Positions 48,147 to 58,124 of a stretch of 64,000 nt of DNA are shown here, one piece after another. This DNA is from an uncultured Porticoccus sp. Its GTDB lineage: Bacteria; Pseudomonadota; Gammaproteobacteria; Pseudomonadales; Porticoccaceae. The first letter of the stretch is position 1. Each line of letters starts with the position of its first letter. The stretch spans positions 62,001 to 126,000 of the forward strand of contig NZ_CAJXST010000007.1 in the NCBI RefSeq assembly GCF_913061305.1, given 5' to 3'. Below the pieces are notes generated by a model. That model saw nothing but the letters and a program-made list of their open reading frames with translations. It had not been told where the DNA came from and searched no databases. A program made the position numbers and the translations under genes.

Positions 48147-49229
48147 CTAACGCAGCTTCAGGGTAGCCAGGCCAAACAGCACCAGCACCAGCGTAATAAT
48201 CCAGAAACGCACGATAACGCGCGGCTCCGGCCAACCTTTCAGTTCAAAATGGTGATGGATCGGCGCCATGCGGAAAATCCGCCGTCCAGTCAATTTGAAG
48301 GAGGCCACCTGCATGATCACCGAGACGGTTTCCAGCACGAACACACCCGCCATAATGAAAAACACAATCTCGTGGCGCACGATCACCGCGATGGTGCCCA
48401 GTGCCGCACCCAGTGCCAGCGCACCCACATCACCCATAAATACCTGGGCCGGGTAGGTGTTGAACCAGAGGAAGCCGAGGCCGGCGCCACCCAGCGCCGC
48501 GCAAAACACCACCAGTTCGCCGGCACCCACCACATAGGGAATGTGCAGATAACTGGCAAACTGGGCATTGCCCACGGCATAGGCAATCACCCCCAGCGCA
48601 CCGCCGATGACGACACTGGGCATGATCGCCAACCCATCCAGGCCATCGGTCAGGTTGACGGCGTTGCTGCTGCCCACGATCACGAAATACCCCAGCAGCA
48701 CATAGAACAAGCCCAGTGGCAGCGCCACCTCCTTGAAGAACGGTATGATCAGCTCGTTCTCCGCACCGGTACTGCCGGTGTAGTAAAGAAAAAAGGCAGC
48801 CCCGAATCCCGCGACCGACTGCCAGAAATATTTCCACCGGGCCGGCAGGCCACGGGAGTTTTTTTCCACCACCTTGCGATAATCATCCACCCAGCCGACG
48901 GCGCCAAAGGCCAGCGTCACCGCCAGAACCACCCAGACATAACGGTTAGTGAGGTCGGACCAAAGCAGCGCACTGATGAAAATGGACAGAATAATCAGTG
49001 CACCACCCATGGTCGGTGTGCCGGATTTACTGAGGTGGCTTTGTGGGCCATCGTTGCGAACCGACTGCCCGATCTGCAGATGATTGAGCCGGCGGATCAT
49101 CACAGGACCCAGCACCAATGACAGTCCCAACGCAGTGAGCGCACCGAGAATGCCGCGAAATGTCAGGTACTTCACCACGCCGAAAACGGTGAAGTACTGT
49201 GTCAGATAGTCTGCCAGCAAAAGCAACAT
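48147..49229 (-). CDS. mraY: phospho-N-acetylmuramoyl-pentapeptide transferase
   Basis: A 360-residue membrane enzyme forming lipid I from UDP-MurNAc-pentapeptide and undecaprenyl phosphate. About ten membrane spans; conserved loops are [15 protein letters not shown] near residue 68, [10 protein letters not shown] near 112, [17 protein letters not shown] near 190 and [15 protein letters not shown] near 265, with the C-terminal [17 protein letters not shown] near 320. All acidic catalytic residues visible are intact. Confidence 0.97.
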   Translation of the reverse strand: MLLLLADYLTQYFTVFGVVKYLTFRGILGALTALGLSLVLGPVMIRRLNHLQIGQSVRNDGPQSHLSKSGTPTMGGALIILSIFISALLWSDLTNRYVWVVLAVTLAFGAVGWVDDYRKVVEKNSRGLPARWKYFWQSVAGFGAAFFLYYTGSTGAENELIIPFFKEVALPLGLFYVLLGYFVIVGSSNAVNLTDGLDGLAIMPSVVIGGALGVIAYAVGNAQFASYLHIPYVVGAGELVVFCAALGGAGLGFLWFNTYPAQVFMGDVGALALGAALGTIAVIVRHEIVFFIMAGVFVLETVSVIMQVASFKLTGRRIFRMAPIHHHFELKGWPEPRVIVRFWIITLVLVLFGLATLKLR

Positions 49230-49231
49230 GG

Positions 49232-50596
49232 CTAGTGTTCCCCCAGTTCCGTTATCATCTTCACCACAGCGTCCATGGCCATGAAACGCGATCCCTTCAC
49301 CAACACCACAGCATCTTTATCCAGCAGGCTCTTCAACCTTTCCAGCAGCTGTTCCTTGCTGTCTAAATGTTCGGCCCCTTCACCAAACTCACGAACCGTA
49401 TTGATCGACAAAGGTCCAACTGCGAGCAGGTGGCCGACACCCTTGTCAGCGGCATAACGACCCACTTCGCCATGCAGCGCAGCTTCGTCGTCACCCAGCT
49501 CGCCCATGTCACCCAACACCAGAATCTGTTTTCCGCTGATGGTCATCAGGGTATCCACCGCAGCTTTTACGGAACCGGGATTGGCGTTGTAGGTGTCATC
49601 AATCAGCGTGCCGCCAGTGGCCAACATCTGCCTGTGCAGGCGACCCGGCACTGCCCGAACTTTATTCAGGCCGGCGGCAACTGCACCGAGGTCGGCGCCC
49701 GCTGCGTGGGCACAGGCCGCCGCTGCCAGTGCGTTGGCAACGTTGTGGCGACCGCTCACCGCCAGCTGCACGGCCGCTTCGCCGACGGGAGTCACCAGCA
49801 CAAAGGAGAAACAGCCCTGCGGGTCTGGCACCATGGCTTTGGCATAAAAATCAGCGGATTCGCTGACGAGGGAGTAGCTGACCACTCTGGCCAGGGTGGC
49901 TGCACGCCATTGGGGCGCCCAGCTTTCGTCGAGATTGATTACGGCAGTGCCTTCGGAACAGACGCCGCTGTATATTTCTCCCTTCGCACTGGCAATCCCC
50001 TCCAAGCTGCCAAAACCCGACACATGTGCGGGCAGCACATTATTTACCAACACCACATCCGGCTTGGCCAGACTGCATAAATAGCTGATTTCCGACGGCC
50101 CGCTGGCACCCATTTCGATCACGGCAAAACGGTGTTTGGCAGTGAGGCTGAGCAGGGTCAGCGGCACGCCAATCTGGTTGTTCAAATTGCCTTTTGTGGC
50201 GAGCACGGAGCCACATTCGCCGAGGATAGCGGCCACCATTTCCTTGACGGTGGTTTTGCCGCTGCTGCCAGTAATCGCCACCACCGGCCCGTGAAAGCGA
50301 CGGCGGTTTAACAGCGCGAGCTGGCCAAGTGCCACCGTGGTATCCGGCACCACCCACTGGGGCAGGTTGATGTCCCTGTCGGCGTATTCCACCACCATTC
50401 CCGAGGCTCTGGTGGCCACATCGGGCAGAAAATTGTGGGCATCGAAGCGCTCACCGCGCAGGGCGACAAACACCTCGCCCTCATGGATCTGGCGACTGTC
50501 CGTACTGACCGCGCTAAATTCACAATCGGGGTACATGAGTGTGCCGCCAAAGGTTTGCGCAGCCATCGTCAGGGTCATCGGCTGAATCATCGACAC
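49232..50596 (-). CDS. murF: UDP-N-acetylmuramoyl-tripeptide--D-alanyl-D-alanine ligase
   Basis: A 454-residue Mur ligase adding D-Ala-D-Ala. Family features: N-terminal [28 protein letters not shown] split domain (residues 24-55), ATP loop [14 protein letters not shown] near 108, [14 protein letters not shown] near 160, and [18 protein letters not shown] near 330. It overlaps the end of murE by about 10 bp, and mraY follows its stop by 2 bp. Confidence 0.96.
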   Translation of the reverse strand: MSMIQPMTLTMAAQTFGGTLMYPDCEFSAVSTDSRQIHEGEVFVALRGERFDAHNFLPDVATRASGMVVEYADRDINLPQWVVPDTTVALGQLALLNRRRFHGPVVAITGSSGKTTVKEMVAAILGECGSVLATKGNLNNQIGVPLTLLSLTAKHRFAVIEMGASGPSEISYLCSLAKPDVVLVNNVLPAHVSGFGSLEGIASAKGEIYSGVCSEGTAVINLDESWAPQWRAATLARVVSYSLVSESADFYAKAMVPDPQGCFSFVLVTPVGEAAVQLAVSGRHNVANALAAAACAHAAGADLGAVAAGLNKVRAVPGRLHRQMLATGGTLIDDTYNANPGSVKAAVDTLMTISGKQILVLGDMGELGDDEAALHGEVGRYAADKGVGHLLAVGPLSINTVREFGEGAEHLDSKEQLLERLKSLLDKDAVVLVKGSRFMAMDAVVKMITELGEH

Positions 50597-52089
50597 CCCC
50601 CTCGCTGGCGCAATGCCAGCCTGGCCTGCGCCTGGTCGCTGAACGGCAACCGCTCGGCACCGATCAACTGGTAGTGTTCGTGCCCCTTGCCGGCAATCAG
50701 CACAACGTCGGCATCGGCCGCTTCCCAGACTGCGCTCTGAATGGCCAGGGCGCGATCGGCAATACTATCCACCGCTGCACCGGCTGCAACGCCCCGTACA
50801 ATATCGGCAATGATTTCGCCGGGCTTCTCACTGCGCGGGTTGTCACTGGTCACGATGGTGCGGTCAGCCAGCTGGCTGGCGATTGCACCCATCTGCTCGC
50901 GCTTGCCCCGATCGCGATCACCACCACAACCAAATACGCACCACAGCTGGCCTTTACAGTGCTCGCGCAAGGTGAGCAGCACCTGCTCCAGGGCAGCCGG
51001 TGTGTGGGCGTAATCCACTACCACTGTAGGCCCGGCACCCTTGGTGATTTTCTCCATACGACCCGTCGCTGGCTGCAAACCCGGCAGCGCGCTCAACACC
51101 TGTTCCAGGGGCAGCCCCTGAATGCAGGCAGCAGCCAGCACGGCCAGCAGATTTTGCAGATTGAAGCGGCCCAGCAGGGAACTGGCGAGCTGTCCGTCAC
51201 CCCAGGGCGTGGTCACATTGGCTTGCAGGCCACTGTCGGAAAATGCGATGTCCGAGGCATACACTGTGGCGGCGGGATTGCCCAGTGAGTAAGTCGTCAA
51301 CGCGACGGACGGGGGTAGTCGCAGAATCATTTCTGCGCCGACCGGGTCGTCGATATTGATTACCGCGTGAGCCAGCCCGGGCTGGGTGAACAGCCGCGAT
51401 TTGGCATGGGCGTAATTCACCAGATCACCGTGATAATCCAGGTGATCCCGGCTCAGATTGGTGAAGACTGCGGTATCAAATTCAATGGCCGACACCCGGC
51501 ATTGATCGAGACTGTGGGAAGACACTTCCATCACCACACGGTCTACCGATTGATCGGCAAAATCCTCCAACAGCGCCTGCAACGTGATGGCATCCGGCGT
51601 GGTCATACCGGTTTCAGTGAGCGCCACCTGACCCTCGCGCACCACACCGCAGCCCAGTGTGCCGATCACCCCGGCCGGATAACCCGCCAGACTGAATAGC
51701 TGTGCCAGCAGCAGGCTACAGGTGGTTTTACCGTTGGTGCCGGTAATACCGGTCAGTGACAGTGACGCCGAGGGATCGCTGTAAAAACGGCCTGCCAGCT
51801 CACTCAGCTGACGATTCAGGCCCTCGACCGGGATCACACGCGGGTCCTGGCAGTCGAGTCCATCCGCCTCGGCCAGCGCGGCAACAGCACCGGATGCCAA
51901 CACCTGGGACAGGTAGTCGCGGCCATCTGCGTTGGTACCGGGAATCGCGATAAATAGTTGACCCGGCTCGAGTAAACGACTGTCGAGACACAACCCGGTC
52001 ACGGGTGTGCCGGCCAATGCGGCAGGCAGGGACATGCCCGGCAACAGGGTTGCCAGTGTTGGCAGCGGGGTGTTCGCGGAGGCTGTCAT
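50587..52089 (-). CDS. murE: UDP-N-acetylmuramoyl-tripeptide synthetase MurE
   Basis: About 500 residues. MurE adds meso-diaminopimelate to UDP-MurNAc-L-Ala-D-Glu. The N-terminal GLCLDSRLLEPGQLFIAIPG, ATP loop GITGTNGKTTCSLLLAQ near residue 115, VMEVSSHSLDQCRV near 190, and DNPRSEKPGEII near 410 are visible. The DNPR motif is the diaminopimelate-recognising version, so the wall is of the usual Gram-negative type. The ATG shares one base with the ftsI stop codon (TGATG). Confidence 0.96.
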   Translation of the reverse strand: MTASANTPLPTLATLLPGMSLPAALAGTPVTGLCLDSRLLEPGQLFIAIPGTNADGRDYLSQVLASGAVAALAEADGLDCQDPRVIPVEGLNRQLSELAGRFYSDPSASLSLTGITGTNGKTTCSLLLAQLFSLAGYPAGVIGTLGCGVVREGQVALTETGMTTPDAITLQALLEDFADQSVDRVVMEVSSHSLDQCRVSAIEFDTAVFTNLSRDHLDYHGDLVNYAHAKSRLFTQPGLAHAVINIDDPVGAEMILRLPPSVALTTYSLGNPAATVYASDIAFSDSGLQANVTTPWGDGQLASSLLGRFNLQNLLAVLAAACIQGLPLEQVLSALPGLQPATGRMEKITKGAGPTVVVDYAHTPAALEQVLLTLREHCKGQLWCVFGCGGDRDRGKREQMGAIASQLADRTIVTSDNPRSEKPGEIIADIVRGVAAGAAVDSIADRALAIQSAVWEAADADVVLIAGKGHEHYQLIGAERLPFSDQAQARLALRQRGGCR

Positions 52090-53831
52090 CACGTGGCATC
52101 TCCGGGCTTGCGATTGTTCAACACCACTTTCTGCTGGATATTTTCCAGCGATGGCGGAATTTTCAGCATTCTCAGGGCATCGGCGGTCACTTCGGAAAAT
52201 ACCGGCGCAGCCACTGCCCCGCCAAAATAATCATCACCCCGCGGATCATTGATCACCACGACGGTCACCAGCCGCGGGTTGTCGGCGGGCACCATGCCGG
52301 CAAACATCGAGACATAGCGATTTTTTTCGTAGCCGAATTTGCCCACCTTGTGCACCGTGCCGGTTTTCCCCGCCACATCGTAGGAACTGATCGCCGCCCG
52401 GGTGGCTGTGCCACCCGTTTCGGTGACATGGGTCATCATCTCCCGCATGGTGGTGGCCAGCTCTGGATCCACCACCTGCTCGCCGACCGGCACATCATTC
52501 ACACTGAGCAGCGATACCGGTTTTTTCAGACCGTCGCTGGCGATCACGGCATAGGCCTGGGCCAGTTGTAATGCCGTGGCAGAAAACCCGTGACCAAATG
52601 CAAAGTTGGCCCGCTCGATCGAGGGCCAACGGCGGTAGTCAGGCAGGCTGCCGGGGCTCTCTCCCGGGAATCCGGTACCGGGACTTTTTCCCATCCCCAC
52701 CCGGTAGAACATCTCCCGGATATGCTCCGGCTCGAGATCCAGCGCCATCTTGGTGGTGCCCACCTGACTGGACTTGGTCAACAGTGTGGTCAGATCAATC
52801 ACGCCGTAGTTGCGATGATCATAGAAGGTCTTTCTGCCAACCCGTATTGAGCCGGGGTTGGTATCAATCAGGGTTTCGGGTGAGTACTTGCCGCTCTCCA
52901 GTGCCGCCAGCACGGTGAAGGGCTTCATGGTGGAACCGGGTTCCACCAGATCAGTCACTGCGCGATTGCGCAGCGCATCAGAACTCAGCTGGCTGCGATC
53001 GTTGGGATTGAAAGACGGCTGATTGGCCATGGCCAATACTTCGCCAGTGCGCACATCCAGTATGACCACCGACCCCGAGACAGCCTGAAATTTACCCATC
53101 GCCGCCTTGAGCTCGCGGTAGGCGGTGTACTGCAGGCGCAGGTCGATACTGAGGGCCAGATTTTGTCCCGGCTTCTCGCTGTGCACCAGCGCCAGATCCT
53201 TGATCACCCGGCCCTTGAGATCCTTGAGCACCTGCTTTGCCCCGGGCACACCGGTTAACAGGTGGTCGTAGGCAAGCTCCATGCCCTCCTGACCACGGTC
53301 ATCGATATTGGTAAAGCCTACCAACTGGGCTGCAACCTCTCCGGCCGGATAAAACCGCTTGTATTCCGGTTGGCCAAAGACCCCTGGAATTTCAAGGTTT
53401 AGCACCTGCTCCGCCTGCTCGGGCGTTACCTGACGAGCCAGATACATAAACTCCTTGTTGGCATAGCGAACCAGACGCTGCTGCAACTCCTCCCGGGTGA
53501 TGGACAACAGGCTGGCCAGCTCGGCGAGCTCGGGCGCCCGGTTATCCATCAACTTTGGATTGGCCCATAGCGTTACAACCGGCGTACTGACAGCCAGGGG
53601 CTCACCGCGACGATCGGTAATGACGCCCCGGTAGGCCGGAATCGTTTCGGTCCGGACTGTACGGGCCTGCCCCTGTATCTGTAAAAACTCATAACCGCGG
53701 TCGACGTCCGGCAGTACCTGCAGGCTGGCGATATGCCAGAAACCTGCCACCGGCAGAATCGCCAGCACCATCACCACCAGCATGTAACGCCAGCGCTGAA
53801 TAGTGAGTTTGTTGTGCCTGATGCCACTCAT
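52089..53831 (-). CDS. ftsI: peptidoglycan transpeptidase FtsI (PBP3)
   Basis: A 580-residue class B penicillin-binding protein of the divisome. One N-terminal membrane span (residues 15-35), the pedestal with RGVITDRRGEPLAVSTPV, and the transpeptidase domain follow. Catalytic SxxK is STMK (S300, K303), and KTG is K489 in GKTGTVHK. The SxN motif, normally SSN in FtsI, here reads SSQ (Gln at residue 356, codon CAG) in TKSSQVGTTK; Asn is the usual residue. Tightly packed between ftsL and murE. The protein is otherwise of standard length with no frameshift. Confidence 0.96.
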   Translation of the reverse strand: MSGIRHNKLTIQRWRYMLVVMVLAILPVAGFWHIASLQVLPDVDRGYEFLQIQGQARTVRTETIPAYRGVITDRRGEPLAVSTPVVTLWANPKLMDNRAPELAELASLLSITREELQQRLVRYANKEFMYLARQVTPEQAEQVLNLEIPGVFGQPEYKRFYPAGEVAAQLVGFTNIDDRGQEGMELAYDHLLTGVPGAKQVLKDLKGRVIKDLALVHSEKPGQNLALSIDLRLQYTAYRELKAAMGKFQAVSGSVVILDVRTGEVLAMANQPSFNPNDRSQLSSDALRNRAVTDLVEPGSTMKPFTVLAALESGKYSPETLIDTNPGSIRVGRKTFYDHRNYGVIDLTTLLTKSSQVGTTKMALDLEPEHIREMFYRVGMGKSPGTGFPGESPGSLPDYRRWPSIERANFAFGHGFSATALQLAQAYAVIASDGLKKPVSLLSVNDVPVGEQVVDPELATTMREMMTHVTETGGTATRAAISSYDVAGKTGTVHKVGKFGYEKNRYVSMFAGMVPADNPRLVTVVVINDPRGDDYFGGAVAAPVFSEVTADALRMLKIPPSLENIQQKVVLNNRKPGDAT

Positions 53832-54133
53832 TCGACTTTCTCTCCGGCACGAACCACAATAACTTCACCGGGTTTCGGTACCCGCATATGCAATTCCGAT
53901 TTGGCCAGTTGCTCTACGCGGCTCAGCGAAGCCCATGAGCTCTGTTCCAGCAAATAGCGGCCCCATTCAACCTGAAACCCATTGGCCTCCTGCTCGAGTT
54001 TGGCCAACTCGTTGTACAGCTGGCGGCATAAGTGGCTGACATAGATAACCGACAGCGCCGAGAGCACCAACAGCAACCACAGCACTGGCAACCAGCCGCC
54101 CGTGCGAACGGACAAAGGGCGCCTGGCAATCAC
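53828..54133 (-). CDS. ftsL: cell division protein FtsL
   Basis: A 101-residue bitopic protein. A short basic N terminus ([12 protein letters not shown]), one membrane span ([20 protein letters not shown], about 15-34) and a periplasmic coiled coil ([26 protein letters not shown]) match FtsL. It bridges FtsQ/FtsB and FtsW/FtsI. Its start overlaps the rsmH stop and its stop overlaps the ftsI start, each by 4 bp. Confidence 0.93.
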   Translation of the reverse strand: MIARRPLSVRTGGWLPVLWLLLVLSALSVIYVSHLCRQLYNELAKLEQEANGFQVEWGRYLLEQSSWASLSRVEQLAKSELHMRVPKPGEVIVVRAGEKVE

Positions 54134-55065
54134 GACAGTTTCTCCGCGACGCGCATCACGGCGCTTCTTGAACGCAGGTTAGCGGCGACTTCAGCCGAAC
54201 CCGGTTTGCTGGCCTTGCCCACAGAGCGCATCCGCCGAACAATATCTTTCTCCATAATGGGCAGCCCTTTTGGCAGCGGCTTGCCGCGCTCTTTTTCCCG
54301 GATAAACCGCTTCACAATCCGGTCTTCCAACGAGTGAAAGCTGATAACCACCAGCCGCCCGCCAACCGCGAGCACATCCAGAATTGAGGCCAACGCCAAC
54401 TCGAGGTCTTCCAGCTCGCGGTTAATAAAAATACGAATACCCTGAAAAGCCCGGGTGGCCGGGTGTTTACCTTTTTCCCAGGAGGGGTTGGCTTCAGCGA
54501 CAATCGAAGCCAGCCTCGCGGTGCGGGTAATTGGTTGCTCATTGCGGGCGGCAATAATGGCTTTCGCCATGCGCCGGGCAAAGCGCTCTTCGCCGTAGTC
54601 GCGCAGCACCCGGGTAATTTCTTGCTCTTCTGCAGTTGCCAGCCAGTCGGCCGCACTGATACCGGAATCCGGATCCATACGCATATCCAGAGGACCATCG
54701 CGAAGAAAACTGAATCCCCGCGAGGCATCATCCAGTTGGGGAGAGGAAACACCCAAGTCCAGCAGCACCCCCTGAACCTCACCCAGCCGATGCTGTGCCG
54801 ATACCATCTCGGCCAGCTGCGCAAAGGAGCCACGGACTATCTGAAAGCGGTTGTCTTCAGCAAATTTTTCGCTGGCAACCTGACAGGCCACCGGGTCTTT
54901 GTCGATGCCCATCAGCCGACCCCGCTCACTCAGTGCGGCGAGAATCCTGGTCGCGTGCCCGCCCCGGCCGAAAGTGCCGTCCACGTAAAAACCGTCGGGG
55001 TCGGTGACAAGGGCAGCAACTGCCTCGTCCAGCAGAACGGTCGTGTGTTCGACCTGTGCCGACAT
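54130..55065 (-). CDS. rsmH: 16S rRNA (cytosine-1402-N4)-methyltransferase
   Basis: A 311-residue SAM-dependent methyltransferase of the MraW/RsmH family. Motifs include [13 protein letters not shown] at the N terminus, [17 protein letters not shown] near residue 27, GIDKDPVA near 54, [20 protein letters not shown] near 100-120 and the C-terminal [18 protein letters not shown] near 255. It methylates C1402 of 16S rRNA together with RsmI, whose gene is 2.2 kb away in this window. Confidence 0.97.
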   Translation of the reverse strand: MSAQVEHTTVLLDEAVAALVTDPDGFYVDGTFGRGGHATRILAALSERGRLMGIDKDPVACQVASEKFAEDNRFQIVRGSFAQLAEMVSAQHRLGEVQGVLLDLGVSSPQLDDASRGFSFLRDGPLDMRMDPDSGISAADWLATAEEQEITRVLRDYGEERFARRMAKAIIAARNEQPITRTARLASIVAEANPSWEKGKHPATRAFQGIRIFINRELEDLELALASILDVLAVGGRLVVISFHSLEDRIVKRFIREKERGKPLPKGLPIMEKDIVRRMRSVGKASKPGSAEVAANLRSRSAVMRVAEKLS

Positions 55066-55082
55066 AGCCCCTTACCTCAGCA

Positions 55083-55538
55083 TTACAGTGACAGGGATTG
55101 CATTTCTACCGGTATCTGCAGATCGCCTTCGCTGTCAGCCAGCCAGCTCTCTCTACCGGAATTCCAGTTTTCTTCGCTCCACAACTCAAAGCGGTGGCGC
55201 TGGCCTACCAGCACCACTTTCTTGTCCAGTTGCGCGTATTGGCGCAACTCCGGGGGGATCAGAACACGTCCGTTACTGTCCAGTTCCAGTTCTCGGGCAT
55301 GGCCGATCAGGATTCGTTGCAACTTGCGCGTCAGCGGGTTGAAGGAAGGCAGCTGTGCTATTTCTTCTTCAATCTTTTCCCATTCCTGTAGCGGATAGAT
55401 CAGCAGACATTTATCCTGTATATCGATAGTGGCAATCAGGCAGCCACCGCAGCTGGCTTCCAGGGAGGCACGGTACCGCGCGGGCATGGCCATTCGCCCC
55501 TTGGTATCCACATTAATTTCGTTGCTGCCTCTGAACAC
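55083..55538 (-). CDS. mraZ: transcriptional regulator MraZ
   Basis: A 151-residue AbrB/SpoVT-like protein. The start is a GTG giving VFRGSNEINVDTKGRMAMPARYR, as in most MraZ proteins; the longer frame to 55607 would run through the operator. Two repeats of the domain are visible: the first ends near CLLIYPLQEWEKIE, the second begins GHARELELDSNGRVLIPPELR. MraZ is the first gene of the dcw cluster and represses it by binding repeated TGGG boxes, which are visible directly upstream here. Confidence 0.95.
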   Translation of the reverse strand: MFRGSNEINVDTKGRMAMPARYRASLEASCGGCLIATIDIQDKCLLIYPLQEWEKIEEEIAQLPSFNPLTRKLQRILIGHARELELDSNGRVLIPPELRQYAQLDKKVVLVGQRHRFELWSEENWNSGRESWLADSEGDLQIPVEMQSLSL

Positions 55539-55582
55539 TGCTATCGCCTGACTCGAAATGACAGGGGGAATGGGAGAGAAAA

Positions 55583-55607
55583 CCCACTCCGCCCCACTTT
55601 TACCCAC
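55583..55607 (-). promoter_or_regulatory. three MraZ-binding repeats (dcw operator)
   Basis: On the reverse strand the pentamer GTGGG occurs three times at exact 10-bp intervals (55603-55607, 55593-55597, 55583-55587), that is TGGG cores with 5-6-nt spacers. Three or four such direct repeats upstream of mraZ are the documented MraZ target. They lie at about +2 to +27 relative to the predicted start point, suited to repression. Confidence 0.88.
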
Positions 55608-55615
55608 TTTTCGTC

Positions 55616-55643
55616 ACTATATGCCGACCAAGGCCAATGTCAA
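55616..55643 (-). promoter_or_regulatory. sigma-70 promoter of the dcw cluster
   Basis: On the reverse strand TTGACA (55643-55638) is followed after 16 bp by TATAGT (55621-55616). Both hexamers are close to consensus. The expected start point near 55609 lies immediately before the first MraZ box. Confidence 0.82.
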
Positions 55644-55762
55644 GGCAAAAAAAGGGACGCGAATCACGAAAAATGTTTCGAAAACTCAACAACTTGCGAC
55701 AAACAACAGGACACAGAAAAGCGCCTTGAAAAATATAGCGAAGATAAACAATTCGCTAGAAT

Positions 55763-55802
55763 CCGCCGTTAATGTTTTACATTAACTTTGAAATAACGGC
55801 GG
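55763..55802. repeat. nested inverted repeats upstream of the dcw promoter
   Basis: CCGCCGTTA (55763-55771) and TAACGGCGG (55794-55802) form a perfect 9-bp inverted repeat. A second palindrome, GTTAATGT-TTT-ACATTAAC (55768-55786), sits within it. They lie about 120 bp upstream of the mraZ promoter and could be an operator; no protein is assigned. The remaining bases from 55644 to 56005 contain no recognised gene. Confidence 0.6.
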
Positions 55803-56005
55803 CAGAGAAAACACATACGAAGATTTTTTTGATTAATTTTTGACCACCTTGCAGGAGGCGTAAACGGGTTAATCCCGGCACCGTCTTGCTGGCGGCGTTG
55901 GGCGACTGCCCTTGAGAAAACACTGAGATTCGAGGCAAACGCGGTCACTGACCATGTTGTCAATTCGAGTCGATGAACAGGCTGTTCAGAAAGGGGGATA
56001 AAAAA

Positions 56006-56390
<385 letters not shown>

Positions 56391-56553
56391 CGCGGCAAGG
56401 TTAGCACGAAGCCAGCCCCGCTGGCGATTGGCAAAAGCGGCAAAAAGCCCATTGCACAGCAGGCGCATTGGTTATTTTTTGATCTGATCGTGGTTTCTGC
56501 GAGGCGTTGTTGGGTAGCCTAGGTAATCTTGCGAATCATACGGGATCAGAGAA

Positions 56554-57261
56554 ATGCAAAGAATCGTGGTAATGAACCCCAAAGGAGGGTGTGGCAAAAC
56601 GACGCTGTCCACCAACCTGGCCAGTTATTTCAGCCATTGGGGCAAAGTCACCACATTAATGGACCTGGACCCCCAGGGGTCGAGTGTGTTCTGGGCGCAC
56701 AAACGTCCCGACACGGCCTCCTACATTCAGCTGGTGGATGCGCATCATGCACCGCAAAATGTCACTCGCAGCTGGGCGATTCAGCCGCCCCGCAATACGG
56801 AAGTGCTGGTTCTCGATACCCCCGCCAGACCGGACCTGAACAATCTCAGCCCCTTACTGCGTGAAGCGACTGCCATACTCTTACCGGTGTTAACCGCCGA
56901 GTTCGATTTGCACGCCATTGTCACTACCGTCCAGCAACTGCGGCGGATGCTGCCGTCCAAACAGACTATCGCGCTGGTTCTGAATCGTGTGCCGCGGACC
57001 GCCACCACCGCCAGACAGGCAGAGACATTGGCCAGACAACTGCAGCTTCCGGTCATCGGTAGCCTGCGCAATTCATGCAATTACCTCAATGCCGCCAGCC
57101 AGGGCCTCGGCATGGTCGACATGCTCGGGGCCCACTACCAAGGTGACCAAAAAGATATCGCGCGCATTGCCCAGTGGTGTGCTGGAAAAACACCGGAAAA
57201 GCCGGTCCGGCAATTCAGGCAGATCAGCCCGGAAACCATAGCACTGGCCTGTAGTGCCTGA
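56554..57261 (+). CDS. orphan ParA/MinD-like ATPase
   Basis: A 235-residue deviant Walker A ATPase. The P loop is NPKGGCGKTTLSTNLA at the N terminus; switch-type segments are LMDLDPQGSSVFWA (near residue 38) and VLVLDTPARPDL (near 88). It has no N-terminal helix-turn-helix domain, so it is of the small chromosome/plasmid or cargo-positioning ParA type. No parB, mcdB or MinE-like gene is adjacent: it lies alone between rnpB and the convergent rsmI. Such ParA proteins position cargoes on the nucleoid; the partner cannot be told from this window. Confidence 0.85.
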   Translation: MQRIVVMNPKGGCGKTTLSTNLASYFSHWGKVTTLMDLDPQGSSVFWAHKRPDTASYIQLVDAHHAPQNVTRSWAIQPPRNTEVLVLDTPARPDLNNLSPLLREATAILLPVLTAEFDLHAIVTTVQQLRRMLPSKQTIALVLNRVPRTATTARQAETLARQLQLPVIGSLRNSCNYLNAASQGLGMVDMLGAHYQGDQKDIARIAQWCAGKTPEKPVRQFRQISPETIALACSA

Positions 57262-57282
57262 CCGGTCATGGCCGGACCGGCT

Positions 57283-58119
57283 TCAGTCGGAGCGCAATGA
57301 AAGTGCCAGCTGGTACAGCGCGTTTTTCTGACCACCGGTAATTCTGGCCGCCAGCGCGGCAGCCTGTTTGACGGGCAGGTCGTCCAGCAGGGTTTTCAGG
57401 ATTCTCAATTGCTCTGCATCGGACGCGCTGACAGCATCAGCATTTCCCTTCACCATCACCACCATTTCACCTTTTTGCTGGTTGCTGTCCGCGTTCACCT
57501 GCTGCAATATTGCCGCCAGAGTACCGGTCAGGAATGTCTCGAAGGTCTTGGTAATTTCTCTGGCCAGCACCGCTTCACGGTCGGAGCCGAAGGTGGCGAT
57601 CATATCCGTCAGTGTGTCGAGTATCCGGTGAGGGGACTCATAAAAAATCAATGTCTGAGCTGATCCGGCAAGGATCTCAAATTTTTTCAGTCTGGCGGCA
57701 GTCCTTGCTGGCGGGAACCCCTCAAAGCTGAACCGGTCACTGGGCAACCCGGAAGCGCTCAGGGCTGCAACAGCGGCGCAGGCACCCGGAATCGGCGTGA
57801 CCCTGATGTCCCGCAACCGGGCCTCTCTGACCAGGCGGTAGCCGGGATCAGAAATCAGGGGCGTTCCCGCATCCGAGATGAGCGCCACCGTCTGGCCCTG
57901 CACCAGCATATCGATAATCCGGCCCATCTGGCGCTCATCGCTGTGATCATGATAGGCAACCAGCGGTGTATCGATACCGAGATGTTTCAGCAATCTGCCA
58001 CTGTGACGGGTATCCTCTGCAGCAATGAGATCAACCGCATGGAGAACCTCAACGGCTCGGGGTACCATATCACCCAGATTACCAATGGGCGTGGCTACCA
58101 CATACAATTGACCCGGCAT
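57283..58119 (-). CDS. rsmI: 16S rRNA (cytidine-1402-2'-O)-methyltransferase
   Basis: A 278-residue SPOUT-unrelated TIM-type SAM methyltransferase (tetrapyrrole methylase fold). Start chosen at MPGQLYVVATPIGNLGDM, the standard RsmI N terminus; a GTG four codons earlier is also possible. IAAEDTRHSGRLLKHLGI (near 34), LISDAGTPLISDPGYRLV (near 82) and ACAAVAALSASGLPSDRFSFEGF (near 115-140) are typical. Partner of RsmH in making m4Cm1402. Divergent from lpoA with starts only 5 bp apart. Confidence 0.95.
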   Translation of the reverse strand: MPGQLYVVATPIGNLGDMVPRAVEVLHAVDLIAAEDTRHSGRLLKHLGIDTPLVAYHDHSDERQMGRIIDMLVQGQTVALISDAGTPLISDPGYRLVREARLRDIRVTPIPGACAAVAALSASGLPSDRFSFEGFPPARTAARLKKFEILAGSAQTLIFYESPHRILDTLTDMIATFGSDREAVLAREITKTFETFLTGTLAAILQQVNADSNQQKGEMVVMVKGNADAVSASDAEQLRILKTLLDDLPVKQAAALAARITGGQKNALYQLALSLRSD

Positions 58120-58124
58120 AAGAA

